From: a virus
DNA length: 53,579 nucleotides
Strand: one strand, 5' to 3'
Virus record (IMG/VR): IMGVR_UViG_3300032086_004496
Location: 1 to 53,579 of that record
Position numbers and translations under genes: made by a program
The notes under the pieces: model-generated
Told to the model about the DNA's origin: nothing
The model's database searches: none
Seen by the model: the letters and a program-made list of their open reading frames with translations, nothing else
Part shown: positions 8,618 to 17,529 of the stretch, in pieces
How positions within the stretch are numbered: position 1 is the stretch's first letter
Layout: each line of letters opens with the position of its first letter

Positions 8618-9927
8618 AATATTTCGGCAGCTAGAGTTGCCAATTTTGACCTTTCACCTTTATAGAGAGTAACGTGACCAGAAATGTCATATTTCTTAAA
8701 TTTTTCCACAGCATGAGCCAAACCATTCGAAACAGAATCAACATATGAGTTATCTATTTGCTGGATATCTCCTGTTAGAACCAACTTAGTTCCATGACCT
8801 ACTCTAGTTATTATAGTCTTAAGTTCATGTGCTGTTAAGTTCTGAGCCTCGTCTACAATCATAAAAGCGTTTGAAATAGAACGACCACGAATATAAGTCA
8901 TAGCTTCTATTTCGATAACACCTTGTTCCATGTGCATATCAAGCGCTGATTTATCCCCAAAGAGATATTCTAGATTGTCCCTGAGAGGGGCAATCCAGGG
9001 CATCATTTTTTCTTCTAATGTACCAGGTAAAAATCCTATATCACGACCCATAGGTTGAACTGGTCGAGTTATAATTAGCTTGTCATATCCACCTTGGGAT
9101 CTCGTAGTATTCAAGACTTGTTCCAGTCCACATGCAGCAGCAATAAGTGTCTTGCCAGTACCAGCTTGCCCAGTAAGAGACATGATGTGTATATCTTTAT
9201 CAAACAGTAAATCCATGGCATACTTCTGCTCTTTATTGTTAGCAGACAACCCCCATATATCCTTATATGTGTAGACTTTCCTAAGTTCGGTTGACTCATT
9301 CTTATACCTACACATAGCTGTTTTTTTAGGATCTGCCTCAGACTTCAATAAAAGATATTGATTTGGAAACAATTTCTTCTTATGTTCTGGTAAAAATAAA
9401 GAACCATCATCAGATGCATAGAATTCATCTACGAAACTATCTGGGACTTCTATCTCTTCTGTCCCATCGAACATTTTCTCAACAGATGTGATAGCCTGTT
9501 GTGGCTGGTAATCGTAACATTCTAGTCCAAAAGAGTCACACTTGACTCTCATGTTTAAGTCACGGGACACAACCGCCACATGGTGACCTTCAATTTTTAG
9601 TCTGAGTGCTATAGCAATTATTTTATTGTCTGAATCATTGGGATCCATTCCAGATGGCATATACCTTGGATCATATTGTGCTGCAAAAAGTTTACCTTTT
9701 CCTCTGCCCAGAGGAACTCCCATCAGTAAACTTCCTTTTGACCTTAGTTGATCTAAAGTTCTATTGACAATTCTAGCATTCAGACCAGCAGTATCCTGTC
9801 TGTGTTTATGTCTGTCAATCTCATCTAAAACTATTGTTGGGACAGCTATATTATTCTTTCCAAACGAGAATAAAGAATTATTTTCTGTCAAATATACGTT
9901 GGTATCTAGTATTATTGTTTTTATCAT
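8614..9927 (-). CDS. phoH: PIN-PhoH fusion ATPase
   Basis: The 437-residue protein has two parts. An N-terminal PIN ribonuclease domain (residues about 1-140) shows IILDTNVYLTE, VLDEIDRHK, DSDNKIIAIA and VVSRDLNMRVK. A PhoH P-loop domain follows, with Walker A GQAGTGKTLIAAA, RPVQPMGRDIGFLPG and Walker B FMIVDEAQNLT. PIN-PhoH proteins (PhoH2 type) are sequence-specific RNA helicase/nucleases, and PhoH is a frequent phage marker. The gene lies just downstream of the tmRNA in the same direction. Confidence 0.93.
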   Translation of the reverse strand: MIKTIILDTNVYLTENNSLFSFGKNNIAVPTIVLDEIDRHKHRQDTAGLNARIVNRTLDQLRSKGSLLMGVPLGRGKGKLFAAQYDPRYMPSGMDPNDSDNKIIAIALRLKIEGHHVAVVSRDLNMRVKCDSFGLECYDYQPQQAITSVEKMFDGTEEIEVPDSFVDEFYASDDGSLFLPEHKKKLFPNQYLLLKSEADPKKTAMCRYKNESTELRKVYTYKDIWGLSANNKEQKYAMDLLFDKDIHIMSLTGQAGTGKTLIAAACGLEQVLNTTRSQGGYDKLIITRPVQPMGRDIGFLPGTLEEKMMPWIAPLRDNLEYLFGDKSALDMHMEQGVIEIEAMTYIRGRSISNAFMIVDEAQNLTAHELKTIITRVGHGTKLVLTGDIQQIDNSYVDSVSNGLAHAVEKFKKYDISGHVTLYKGERSKLATLAAEIL

Positions 9928-9971
9928 GATAACCTCATAAATCCTTGTTCTTTAAATAGTTTTCATGAAAC

Positions 9972-9993
9972 AAAAAAGCCGCCCGAAGGCGGC
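9972..9993 (-). terminator. Rho-independent terminator of tmRNA
   Basis: On the minus strand a GCCGCC/GGCGGC stem with a TTCG tetraloop is followed by six Ts. It starts directly after the tmRNA CCA end, so it ends the tmRNA transcript before phoH. Confidence 0.92.
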
Positions 9994-10317
9994 TGGTGGA
10001 GGTAGGGAGAATCGAACTCCCGTCTTGCCTAGTTCCATAGAGAGGTCGTTCACAAGGTTAGGTCTGTTTTTATCGTCAGACAGCCCACTTGACTAGAGAG
10101 TTTTGTTATGGTCAAAACAATCAAAAACACATAAGGGACAAATATACGGCTTTCTGTTTTTTGGCTGCCGTCGCCTCAAGTCAAGTCAGGTTATTAAGCT
10201 GCTTGTGCTAGTTGAAAATCGTCGTTTGCGATTAGAAGTTAAGCGTTTTTAGTGAGCCACGCTTCCCTCACCCTTGCACCTTTTCTACTTTCCTATCAAT
10301 CGATACCGTTTACCCCC
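9994..10317 (-). ncRNA. ssrA: tmRNA (transfer-messenger RNA)
   Basis: The 324-base RNA has a tRNA-like acceptor stem formed by its 5' GGGGGTA and 3' TACCTCC, followed by an encoded CCA. A T-arm is present (GGGAG TTCGATT CTCCC). The resume frame starts with GCA at 10229, preceded by the usual A-rich context, and reads ANDDFQLAQAA before two stops (TAA TAA at 10196-10191). The tag resembles bacterial AND...AA tags. tmRNA rescues stalled ribosomes with SmpB and marks the product for proteolysis. No SmpB gene is seen here, so host SmpB is presumably used. Confidence 0.95.
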
Positions 10318-10327
10318 TTATGAATAA

Positions 10328-10356
10328 ACTATACAATAGTTTAGAATACTTGTCAA
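10328..10356 (-). promoter_or_regulatory. Sigma70-type promoter of tmRNA
   Basis: A consensus -35 TTGACA (10351-10356) is separated by 17 bases from the -10 TATAGT (10328-10333). The mature 5' end of the tmRNA lies 10 bases downstream, so the primary transcript would carry a very short leader. The gene-free stretch 9928-10441 holds only this promoter, the tmRNA and its terminator. Confidence 0.88.
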
Positions 10357-10441
10357 GTTATTTAGTTCTAAAAGTTTTGATAGCTTTTAACTGCTGGCAA
10401 TAGCAGTATAATAGTAATAAAAGAAGTGTTAAGTTAAAAGT

Positions 10442-11248
10442 TTAAAGTTCTAATTCTTCTGAATCTTCTTCGGCGCTGGCTTCTGCGCCAATCTCTTGTT
10501 CTTCCTCTTCATCTTTATCTTGGAGTTCTTCTTTTTCTTTTTCATACTCTGGGGTCGAAGAGGCTGGAAGGGTAGATTGTAATTCATCTTCAAACTTATC
10601 AAAATAAAGCATCATGTTGGTTAGCAGATAATCATAAAAAAGCTTTTCGTCTTCTTCGTCCGCTAACATATCATAGGCATCAACGATTTGTTTTTCGACC
10701 CTCTTGAAAGAGTCATGCGCAAAGTTCCTGCCTGTTTCATTTTGATCTTCAAGTCCTGCGCCAAAACTACCTTTTTCATCTTGCTGATCTTCTATATCAA
10801 TAAACTCACCGCTTACTGTTTCTTTATCGTCACCAGCATCGAGGTCAATCTTTAGTGCTTCAAGAAGTTCATTTTTATCAACTTCAAACTCATAACTTTC
10901 ACCAACTCTTTCAGCATCTGAAACAGCCTGGACTGGGTTCAGAGCATTCTTGATGGCGTGAATCATATGATTTCTAAAAGACTCTCTCTGTTGTGCAGAG
11001 GTTGTCAGCATTTTATAATCATCTTCGATCGTAGGAATGATATTCTTTAATAAATCAGCTAATACGTTTATACCAGTATAAACACTTGGTTCTTCAGTAC
11101 CAGTTTCAGCTTCTAAAAGTTTACGAATATGCTTTCTTAGCTTATCCTCAACTAGTCTTTGATAATTAAGTTTTTCTTCAATTCTTTTACGAACGTGTTC
11201 ACGAATTAAAGTTTCGGCTATTAGTTTTTCTCGGTTGATAGATTTCAT
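10442..11248 (-). CDS. Acidic virion-associated or prohead-core-like protein
   Basis: I start at the ATG at 11248 (MKSINREKLIAETLIREHVR). The longer reading frame overlaps the previous gene and lacks an RBS. The 268-residue protein begins with a charged amphipathic helix similar to the leaders of the 29-32 kb proteins. It has predicted coiled-coil stretches and ends in a very acidic tail rich in Glu and Asp. That composition resembles scaffold or core proteins of phage capsids. The function is an inference. Confidence 0.6.
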   Translation of the reverse strand: MKSINREKLIAETLIREHVRKRIEEKLNYQRLVEDKLRKHIRKLLEAETGTEEPSVYTGINVLADLLKNIIPTIEDDYKMLTTSAQQRESFRNHMIHAIKNALNPVQAVSDAERVGESYEFEVDKNELLEALKIDLDAGDDKETVSGEFIDIEDQQDEKGSFGAGLEDQNETGRNFAHDSFKRVEKQIVDAYDMLADEEDEKLFYDYLLTNMMLYFDKFEDELQSTLPASSTPEYEKEKEELQDKDEEEEQEIGAEASAEEDSEELEL

Positions 11249-11258
11249 GGTGTAATAA

Positions 11259-13235
11259 TTATCTCCGTCTTTGACGTTTTGCTCTTTTAACCTTTGGTTT
11301 TTTGGTTCTTCTTTTATAAGGGTTGAATGTATTTGGACGACCAGATCCAAAACCTCCAGGAGCACCCTCTATAGCTCCAGCAGCCATTGTAGACATTTCT
11401 TCAATGGTGTCATCAATCATTCTGTCTATAAATTCTTGTTGGTTTGTCAATATACTATAAGCTAACTCTTTCTCTTCCGCTGATAAATGGTTTGGCAGAT
11501 TAGACTTGAACTCAACCTTTCCCTCATCGCCAGAAACCAGCAAGTTGCGCATATGTGTACCACTGACTCCACCGGCAAATAAAGGTGTAACAACAGGCTC
11601 TACTTTAACTCCAGGGTTGTTTCTCTCAGCATAGGATTGCGCTCTATCAAAACGTGCATCGTCAGCATCTTTTTCACTTTTTCCAAGCAAAGCAACATCG
11701 CCAGATTTAAAAACAGAATTATCAGCTATTAATTCATATACATCTCCAACAGGGGATGGGGTTGTTCCAGCACGAACCTTAATTTTTGGAAAATCTTTGG
11801 TATAAAGTTCCCACAACTTGACTGCCATATCTACATTTACGGGAGGTCTTGGTTTTGTAGAAACTATCACTATAACTTCATCAATATTTTTCTTATTTGC
11901 AAAATGTTTTGCCAACATAAAGTGTCCCGCATGAGGAGGTTTGAAACCACCAGGAACTAGAGCTATACGTTTGCCTTCGTTTTCTGAGATCACACTTGCA
12001 TCACGGACCATACTTTCGCTTGCTAATTTTTTATCACCTTTCTCATAACGAAACATACCTAGAATTTGATTGAGGGGTGCGTAATTGCCAGCAAATTTAT
12101 AAGTATGTCCATCATAATCGAAAACAATACCTTCAACAGGTGTAGTGATGTTTCCCATATCCTTGATCTTATTTAATTCCTTCTGCATGACTTCCATGGC
12201 TTTAGGATTGTCAGGGGCTAGTTCAATGATTCTATTGACCTGTTTTGAAAGTTCGTTTCTAAGTCTTTCAACTTCTTTTCCAGTGTCTAAGATAAATGAA
12301 GACTCTAGACCTTTTAGGATTTCAACAGTGAAATCGTGAATTATCATCTCTATTGGGAGGATTGCCTCTTTTAATAACATTTGTTTTGAATTTATGATGT
12401 TGTTTAGGTCTTCTAAATCAGAAGGTGGTACTTTCTTTTTTAGTTCTCTAAGTCCAATGTTCCCTTCAAGCTTCATGATATATTTTACTATCTCTTGTTT
12501 TATCATGTTAGGGAGTTTAGTATCAATACCATTCATCAATCGACTAATAACGTAATCTTGCACTGTTGATTTATCTGATAAACCTTCCTCTGATAAAGCT
12601 TTATCTAATTTTGAAGAAGCCATTCTAAGTGGTTGATCACTATCAAGTTTTCTAAGCTGTATAACAGCACGTCTTGCTAATGAATATTCGTTGTTTTCAA
12701 GTCTTTTTTGCATTCTTTGTAATGCATTGTCTAAGGTACCAAGACTATCCTCTGGAATTACATCTTTTTCGCCAGACTCACGATCAAAAACAAAGTGTCC
12801 AACGTCATGTATCTTAAGGGTCTTACCATCATAAAGGATTACATTCTTAGAACCTGGGTCCATTATTTCGGCGTTGTACCAAATATTTGTGTCTGGTCCA
12901 AAGACTCTTTTCTTCTCTTCAAATGAAAGACCTTCAACAGCATCTTCAAAAGCTTTGAAGCCTTCTGTGAAAGATTTTTCAATATTACCCCTACCAGCAA
13001 ACTTTTGTGCTAAACCTGTGGCGTCTAATCCACCTGATTTTAGGTTTCCCTTGTTCCGAGCGCCTTTAGCTTTTCCTTCTGGGATGGAGTAGGATAAAAA
13101 AATGTTTTGACCATCTGTCTTTTCTTCTACATCTAATTCCGCATTTGATGCAGCAGTCATGATTTCTTTCATTTTTCTGAAAGTTAAGTCATGATTATCA
13201 TATAAATGGTCCATGTGACCAGCGACACCACCCAT
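11259..13235 (-). CDS. Ligase-like nucleotidyltransferase fused to NMNAT-like domain
   Basis: The protein has 658 residues and two enzyme-like parts. The first shows nucleic-acid-ligase motifs: K39-TDG (motif I), NIWYNAEIMDP near 123, EGIVFDYDG at 368 and YKFAG at 379. The second, from about residue 423, is an HxGH nucleotidyltransferase: VPGGFKPPHAGH at 427-438 and SGTHMR at 558-563, the motifs of NMN/cytidylyl-type transferases. The C-terminus is strongly basic (KRRTKKPKVKRAKRQRRR). Neighbours are virion-like genes, so it may be packaged. Whether it makes NAD, adenylates RNA or is structural is unknown. Confidence 0.75.
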   Translation of the reverse strand: MGGVAGHMDHLYDNHDLTFRKMKEIMTAASNAELDVEEKTDGQNIFLSYSIPEGKAKGARNKGNLKSGGLDATGLAQKFAGRGNIEKSFTEGFKAFEDAVEGLSFEEKKRVFGPDTNIWYNAEIMDPGSKNVILYDGKTLKIHDVGHFVFDRESGEKDVIPEDSLGTLDNALQRMQKRLENNEYSLARRAVIQLRKLDSDQPLRMASSKLDKALSEEGLSDKSTVQDYVISRLMNGIDTKLPNMIKQEIVKYIMKLEGNIGLRELKKKVPPSDLEDLNNIINSKQMLLKEAILPIEMIIHDFTVEILKGLESSFILDTGKEVERLRNELSKQVNRIIELAPDNPKAMEVMQKELNKIKDMGNITTPVEGIVFDYDGHTYKFAGNYAPLNQILGMFRYEKGDKKLASESMVRDASVISENEGKRIALVPGGFKPPHAGHFMLAKHFANKKNIDEVIVIVSTKPRPPVNVDMAVKLWELYTKDFPKIKVRAGTTPSPVGDVYELIADNSVFKSGDVALLGKSEKDADDARFDRAQSYAERNNPGVKVEPVVTPLFAGGVSGTHMRNLLVSGDEGKVEFKSNLPNHLSAEEKELAYSILTNQQEFIDRMIDDTIEEMSTMAAGAIEGAPGGFGSGRPNTFNPYKRRTKKPKVKRAKRQRRR

Positions 13236-13484
13236 TTACTTTTCCTCTTTTAGTAAATTAAGTTCTTCTTCTAGTGAAGTTATTCTTTCATTCAAACCTC
13301 TGAGATGTCTCTTTATACCACGAACATGTTCTTTTGCCAAGGAAATTCTGTTAGAATCTCTCTTATTGGTTACTTTTATGCTTTCGATTATGTCTTGCAG
13401 TGCCTGTAAAGAAGCACCTGCATCTAATTTGAACCCTTCGTTCATCAAAAACGATTTAGTGATTCTGTAAAGTCTGTCTTTCAT
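13236..13484 (-). CDS. Small coiled-coil protein
   Basis: The start is the ATG at 13484, preceded by GGAGAAAAC. The longer frame has no RBS. The 82-residue product begins MKDRLYRITKSFLMNEGF, an amphipathic leader like those at 29-32 kb. It continues as a coiled coil ending in ERITSLEEELNLLKEEK. It lies directly upstream of the ligase-like gene. Function unknown, possibly virion-associated. Confidence 0.6.
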   Translation of the reverse strand: MKDRLYRITKSFLMNEGFKLDAGASLQALQDIIESIKVTNKRDSNRISLAKEHVRGIKRHLRGLNERITSLEEELNLLKEEK

Positions 13485-13545
13485 GTTTTCTCCAATGTGA
13501 ACGGGAATCGTAAACATATATAAGTAGTTTATAATCAGCAAAGAT

Positions 13546-13866
13546 TTACAAACTACTCGAAACTAAACTAAGCATCCCGCCTCTAATCTCTAGTTTATAC
13601 AAAACGCTTATACCAGATGCATTTGTGCCTTCGAATGCAAAGCTTTGAGCTTTTATTTGTCCAGATCCTGACACCACGTTGGACGAGTTAATCGTAAAAG
13701 TATCTAAACCTGTTATTGTGGAGCCATCGCCAGTTGCTTTAAGTATGTTTCCATCAGTATTGCCATTAATGGTTATGCCACCACCGCCACCACCGCTAAC
13801 AACACTTCCAGAGACTGGAAACTGGTTTATTGGACCAAGGATCCTTCTGTTATTTAATACTGACAT
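13546..13866 (-). CDS. Virion fibre-like protein with shared C-terminal module
   Basis: The 106-residue protein has a Gly run (SGGGGGGITINGN) and a low-complexity beta-rich centre. The tail SGSGQIKAQSF...GTNASG...GGMLSLVSSSL aligns with the C-terminus of the 407-residue fibre-like protein at 18166-19389. The start codon overlaps the stop of the upstream structural gene (TAATG). A tail or fibre component is likely. Confidence 0.65.
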   Translation of the reverse strand: MSVLNNRRILGPINQFPVSGSVVSGGGGGGITINGNTDGNILKATGDGSTITGLDTFTINSSNVVSGSGQIKAQSFAFEGTNASGISVLYKLEIRGGMLSLVSSSL

Positions 13867-14300
13867 TATGATCCACCATCATATCCTGCGAGAGCGTTTG
13901 ATGGATCCTCTCTAAAACGTCTAACAACAAAACCAACCACATTGATTCTACTGTTAGAACCCGCCTTAACAAATATTGGCGTTCCAAGGTGAGGTATACC
14001 TGGGTATATCAAAGTAAGTCCCGCTTGCCCACCCACTGTTACAATAATTGAATCACTATCGCCAGTAGTAGAGTTACCAAAACTCATTGTCAGAGGCGTA
14101 TCTGTTGAATTATAATTGGATGCCCATAGGTAGACCTCATCCATAGCTTGAGTAGCAGCCGTGTGAACTAAAGTACCAGCAGTTGTAATAGCTATTGGAT
14201 TACCGTTAGGACTTTCTGAGAGCGGATATCTTGCTGCCCCAGATGCTTTAGGGGATACAGCCCCAGCGGGTATATTACTTCTTGTAGAAAAGCCAGACAT
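13866..14300 (-). CDS. Probable virion structural protein
   Basis: The 144-residue protein is rich in Ser, Thr, Gly and Asn and lacks a signal peptide or cysteines. It reads like a compact beta-sandwich (TPLTMSFGNSTTGDSDSIIV). The RBS TAGGAGG precedes the ATG. It sits directly before the fibre-like gene, so a tail or decoration role is inferred. Confidence 0.55.
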   Translation of the reverse strand: MSGFSTRSNIPAGAVSPKASGAARYPLSESPNGNPIAITTAGTLVHTAATQAMDEVYLWASNYNSTDTPLTMSFGNSTTGDSDSIIVTVGGQAGLTLIYPGIPHLGTPIFVKAGSNSRINVVGFVVRRFREDPSNALAGYDGGS

Positions 14301-14334
14301 ATTTTCCTCCTAAAATATTACTCTAACTATATAT

Positions 14335-15225
14335 CTACTTTCCGAATGTTTCTTGGAGTTTTGCCTTCATTTTTTGAATCCAGATACGATCAACCTGATT
14401 ATTGAAAGCTGGAACATTATCTCTTTCAAAAAGTGCCATCTCCCCTATAGCGATAGATTTTTTCAAAAAAACCTTAATGGCAACTAATGGAGCAGATAAG
14501 CCAACATTTTCTATTGTTGAGTATCCAGCAAAGATCACACCAACTAATTTGTTGTCTTTATTTATTATTGGAGATCCACTTGATCCAGGTTTTGTAGGTA
14601 TTGTATAAACTGAAAACCCTTTGTTGTGAAATCCAGAAAATTGTCCTTTGAATATTAAGACAGTGCCCGGCCAAAACAATCCGTGAGGTGCCGCCATATT
14701 TATAACAGACTCTCCTCTTTTAGGTTCTTTATCAGCCAGCTTAAGAGTTGGTGGATTCGTTATTACATTTGAGGCACGCAATAAACAAAGATCAAATCTT
14801 TTATTTATCATAACAACTTCAGCGTCGTGTTTGAATCCATTAAGATCAACTACTTTAAATTTTGATCCTTTATTTTCTACACGAAAACCTTCAATCATTT
14901 GTTTTTTAGGGAATTTTGCTTCGCAAGAATGTCCAGCAGAAAGAACGTAAGAATATCCTTGTGATACTTCACTATGGAAAACATATGCACCAGACGAGGC
15001 ATAACGCATCACAGCTTTTTGGCATCTTTCTAATCCAGTCTTTTTGTCGATTCCACAACCTTCAACTTCAACTGAATGTTGAATTTGAACAAAAGCGTGT
15101 CTTGGATAAATCTCCTCTTCGCTATTTGATCGATCACTAATTGTTACGCATCCGCTAACACAACTTGTTAGTAAAAGTAACGATAATGTAAGAAACTTGA
15201 CGTAAATGGATGTTTTTTTTATCAT
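14335..15225 (-). CDS. Exported trypsin-like serine protease lipoprotein
   Basis: The 296-residue protein has a lipoprotein signal peptide with lipobox LLTSC near residue 22. It shows a chymotrypsin-fold triad: His in VLSAGHSCE, Asp in KRFDLCLLRA and Ser in PGSSGSPIINKDNK, followed by LVGVIFAGYS. It would be anchored in the host envelope. It is divergent from the plus-strand exported gene at 15269, and the 43-base gap between them must hold both promoters. It could act on host surface proteins or mature a partner from the islet. Confidence 0.83.
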   Translation of the reverse strand: MIKKTSIYVKFLTLSLLLLTSCVSGCVTISDRSNSEEEIYPRHAFVQIQHSVEVEGCGIDKKTGLERCQKAVMRYASSGAYVFHSEVSQGYSYVLSAGHSCEAKFPKKQMIEGFRVENKGSKFKVVDLNGFKHDAEVVMINKRFDLCLLRASNVITNPPTLKLADKEPKRGESVINMAAPHGLFWPGTVLIFKGQFSGFHNKGFSVYTIPTKPGSSGSPIINKDNKLVGVIFAGYSTIENVGLSAPLVAIKVFLKKSIAIGEMALFERDNVPAFNNQVDRIWIQKMKAKLQETFGK

Positions 15226-15268
15226 AGTAAAGTAACTAGATTGAAAAGGGACTAATTATCCGTAGTAA

Positions 15269-15562
15269 ATGAAATACGATATTCATTACGAAGGAAAATA
15301 TAACAATATGGTTAGTAACATAGTATTATCAGCATTTTTAATGCTTTCTAGTCAAAATACTGAATTTCCAGATGTTTGGAAAAAAATTGAAGGCAAATGG
15401 TCTTATGTGGGGCAAGTAAAAGAAAAACCTCAAATTCTTGTTTGGATTGAAAACAAATCCAAAAGCAATCCCGAAAACATAGTTACTAAAGAGATCAAAA
15501 AGATGCCGTTTATCATTTTGTCTCCAAAAGGAGAGGTACTGGACTTACAACCTCTCCAATAA
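15269..15562 (+). CDS. Small protein, possibly exported, unknown function
   Basis: This is the first gene of the plus-strand islet. As drawn it has 97 residues. An inner ATG at 15308 is preceded by AAGGA, although 12 bases away, and would give a signal-like N-terminus (MVSNIVLSAFLMLSS). The rest is FPDVWKKIEGKWSYVGQVKE and GEVLDLQPLQ, with no family I recognise. Confidence 0.6.
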   Translation: MKYDIHYEGKYNNMVSNIVLSAFLMLSSQNTEFPDVWKKIEGKWSYVGQVKEKPQILVWIENKSKSNPENIVTKEIKKMPFIILSPKGEVLDLQPLQ

Positions 15563-15571
15563 GGAGGGGCT

Positions 15572-16042
15572 ATGTCAAATATTCTAAAAATTAGAGTTAC
15601 TCTGTTAAGTATTTTAGCACTTGTTGGTGCAATATCTATACATTATTATGTCAAGGCAGAAAACTTATATAAAGTTATAGTACCAAAACAAACAACATAT
15701 TATACTCCTGGGCAGCACGACAACTGCAAATGGGTTGTTCATATAAGTAATGATGTCACCACAGAGCCGGGATCTAATTCTCCAATACAAATTGGAATAC
15801 CCGAAGTTTCAAAGGATGGGTACATAGCGGGAATATTACAAAATAGTCCAGGTGACGCCTTGTTATTGGCATTTAAGTTACCATCTCAATCAAGTAGTAG
15901 CCCGCCAGTTGTTATGACACATGTTTATGACAAGAGTAAATTACCAATTAGACAAGGCAGATTCCGTGTGTATGGAAGTTCACTGCTAACAATGGTTCTT
16001 TATAATAGCTATGAATCCTGCATAGAGGCTTCTATGAAATGA
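15572..16042 (+). CDS. Membrane-anchored or exported protein, unknown function
   Basis: The 156-residue protein has a strong RBS (AAGGAGGGG) and one hydrophobic N-terminal segment (LLSILALVGAISIHYYV, residues 11-27), so it is secreted or anchored. Two later Cys residues (DNCKWVV and YESCIEA) could form a disulfide. It overlaps the MopE-like lipoprotein gene by 4 bases. Confidence 0.7.
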   Translation: MSNILKIRVTLLSILALVGAISIHYYVKAENLYKVIVPKQTTYYTPGQHDNCKWVVHISNDVTTEPGSNSPIQIGIPEVSKDGYIAGILQNSPGDALLLAFKLPSQSSSSPPVVMTHVYDKSKLPIRQGRFRVYGSSLLTMVLYNSYESCIEASMK

Positions 16043-17289
16043 AAAGTTTATTTGTCTTCTTACTCCTACTTTTTGCTGTAGGTTGTGAAGAAGATAGACT
16101 TGTAAAGCTAGAATGCGTTCTTGGCGACAAACTCGTTTGTAATGAGTTTGGACAGAATTTTCCAGCCGTTGATCCAGCCGACATTCCAGAGAGAACAGGT
16201 CAATGTTCTTATGGAACGAGAACCTGCACAATAAACGGTTGGGGAGAATGCAAGGGAGCAAAAGGACCAGAAGAAGAGGTTTGTGATGGGATTGATAATG
16301 ATTGTGATATGACAATCGATGAAACCTATCCAGAAGAACATCAACTTTGTGGGTTCCAAGAAAATATAGATTATGGAGTTGGCATCTGCAAACCAGGTGT
16401 TATGACCTGTTATAATGGTGTCTTATATTGCGACGGGCATACAGGACCCGCTGATGAAATCTGTGATGGTGTTGATAATAACTGCAATGGAACTGTTGAT
16501 GAGGGGATTGCCAATGCTACAGCGGTTGCCTGCTATGAAGGACCTGAAGGAACTCTAGCAGTTGGTGAGTGCCGAGCAGGTATTCGCTATTGCACTGACG
16601 GCAACTTTGGTGGACCTTGTGATGGCCAGGTTTTGCCAACTGCTGAAAGATGTGATGACCTTGATAATGATTGCGACGGAGAAGTCGATGAAGGCTTTGA
16701 TACTCGTGGTGTAGATTTGGTTTTTGTCCTCGATATTTCTGGTTCCTTTGATGACGAGATAGAGTCAATGATTTTGGGCATAACTCCGCTTTTAGACGAC
16801 CCGATAACGAGCAGATTTCGATTTGGACTAGTTGTTGTAGGTGCTAGGCAGGGTGAAGACATAAGACCACATAATCTATACTCTAGAATGGTCTCTGATT
16901 TTGTTCCCGCTGATGAGTTCGTGGCGATACTGGAAGCAGGCAGAATGATTGATAGTGCTGGGCAAGAGCCAACCATTGATACGATGTATTGGACAATGAA
17001 CAGGTACCCATTTTCGTGGAGACCAGAAGCACAAAAAGTTGTTATCACAATGACTGACGAAATAGCCCAGACAATCACTTCAATGACCTGTCTAGAAGTA
17101 GCAACCCATGCTGACAATTATGGATATGAGTTATTTGTATTTGCTCTACAAGAGCATCATAGGAGTTTCTTAGATTGTGTCAGCGGAGACAGGGACAGGC
17201 TCTATACGCCAACTGCTAATTCAGAGACTATCTTTTCCCAGATCAGGCAAATCTTTGACGACCTCTGTGTTAGCGGTAGAGGCAACTGA
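16039..17289 (+). CDS. MopE-repeat and von Willebrand A domain lipoprotein
   Basis: The 416-residue protein has a lipoprotein signal (LLLLFAVGC, Cys16). Three MopE-type repeats follow (CDGIDNDCDMTIDE, CDGVDNNCNGTVDE, CDDLDNDCDGEVDE), each preceded by Cys-rich spacers. A C-terminal vWA domain begins near residue 225 with a MIDAS motif (VFVLDISGSFDDE). MopE repeats are typical of surface proteins in Myxococcota and relatives. It would sit on the host envelope and bind a ligand or metal. It ends inside the convergent gene at 17221-17529. Confidence 0.88.
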   Translation: MKSLFVFLLLLFAVGCEEDRLVKLECVLGDKLVCNEFGQNFPAVDPADIPERTGQCSYGTRTCTINGWGECKGAKGPEEEVCDGIDNDCDMTIDETYPEEHQLCGFQENIDYGVGICKPGVMTCYNGVLYCDGHTGPADEICDGVDNNCNGTVDEGIANATAVACYEGPEGTLAVGECRAGIRYCTDGNFGGPCDGQVLPTAERCDDLDNDCDGEVDEGFDTRGVDLVFVLDISGSFDDEIESMILGITPLLDDPITSRFRFGLVVVGARQGEDIRPHNLYSRMVSDFVPADEFVAILEAGRMIDSAGQEPTIDTMYWTMNRYPFSWRPEAQKVVITMTDEIAQTITSMTCLEVATHADNYGYELFVFALQEHHRSFLDCVSGDRDRLYTPTANSETIFSQIRQIFDDLCVSGRGN

Positions 17290-17529
17290 AGAAACGTAAT
17301 CTTCCAGGGAAAGTATTTCTTCAGTAGTCTTAACAAAAGTTTGAACAAGTGCTGCTAGTTTTTGCTGCATTTCTTCAAACTTTTCATTATTGAATATCTC
17401 ACTTATTTCTTTGACACAAATATCTCTAGTTTTTTGTTGTCTTATTAGAATTTCGTTTAGGCAGGTTTGGAGAATTTTTTGTTTGTCTATGGGATTTACT
17501 TTTAGTGTTACTTTTTCAATCTGTGACAT
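17221..17529 (-). CDS. Small coiled-coil protein, unknown function
   Basis: The 102-residue helical protein (KILQTCLNEILIRQQKTRD) has no known motif. Its last 23 codons overlap the 3' end of the plus-strand lipoprotein gene, a convergent overlap. Its start overlaps the J-domain gene by 14 bases. The RBS is AGGAGAAC before the ATG. Confidence 0.6.
   Translation of the reverse strand: MSQIEKVTLKVNPIDKQKILQTCLNEILIRQQKTRDICVKEISEIFNNEKFEEMQQKLAALVQTFVKTTEEILSLEDYVSSVASTANTEVVKDLPDLGKDSL

Noticed and set aside
13518-13554. AGTAGTTT/AAACTACT inverted repeat, and AACTACTTATAT also near 29180
   Set aside because: No T-run, so not a terminator. Two copies are too few to call a late promoter motif.
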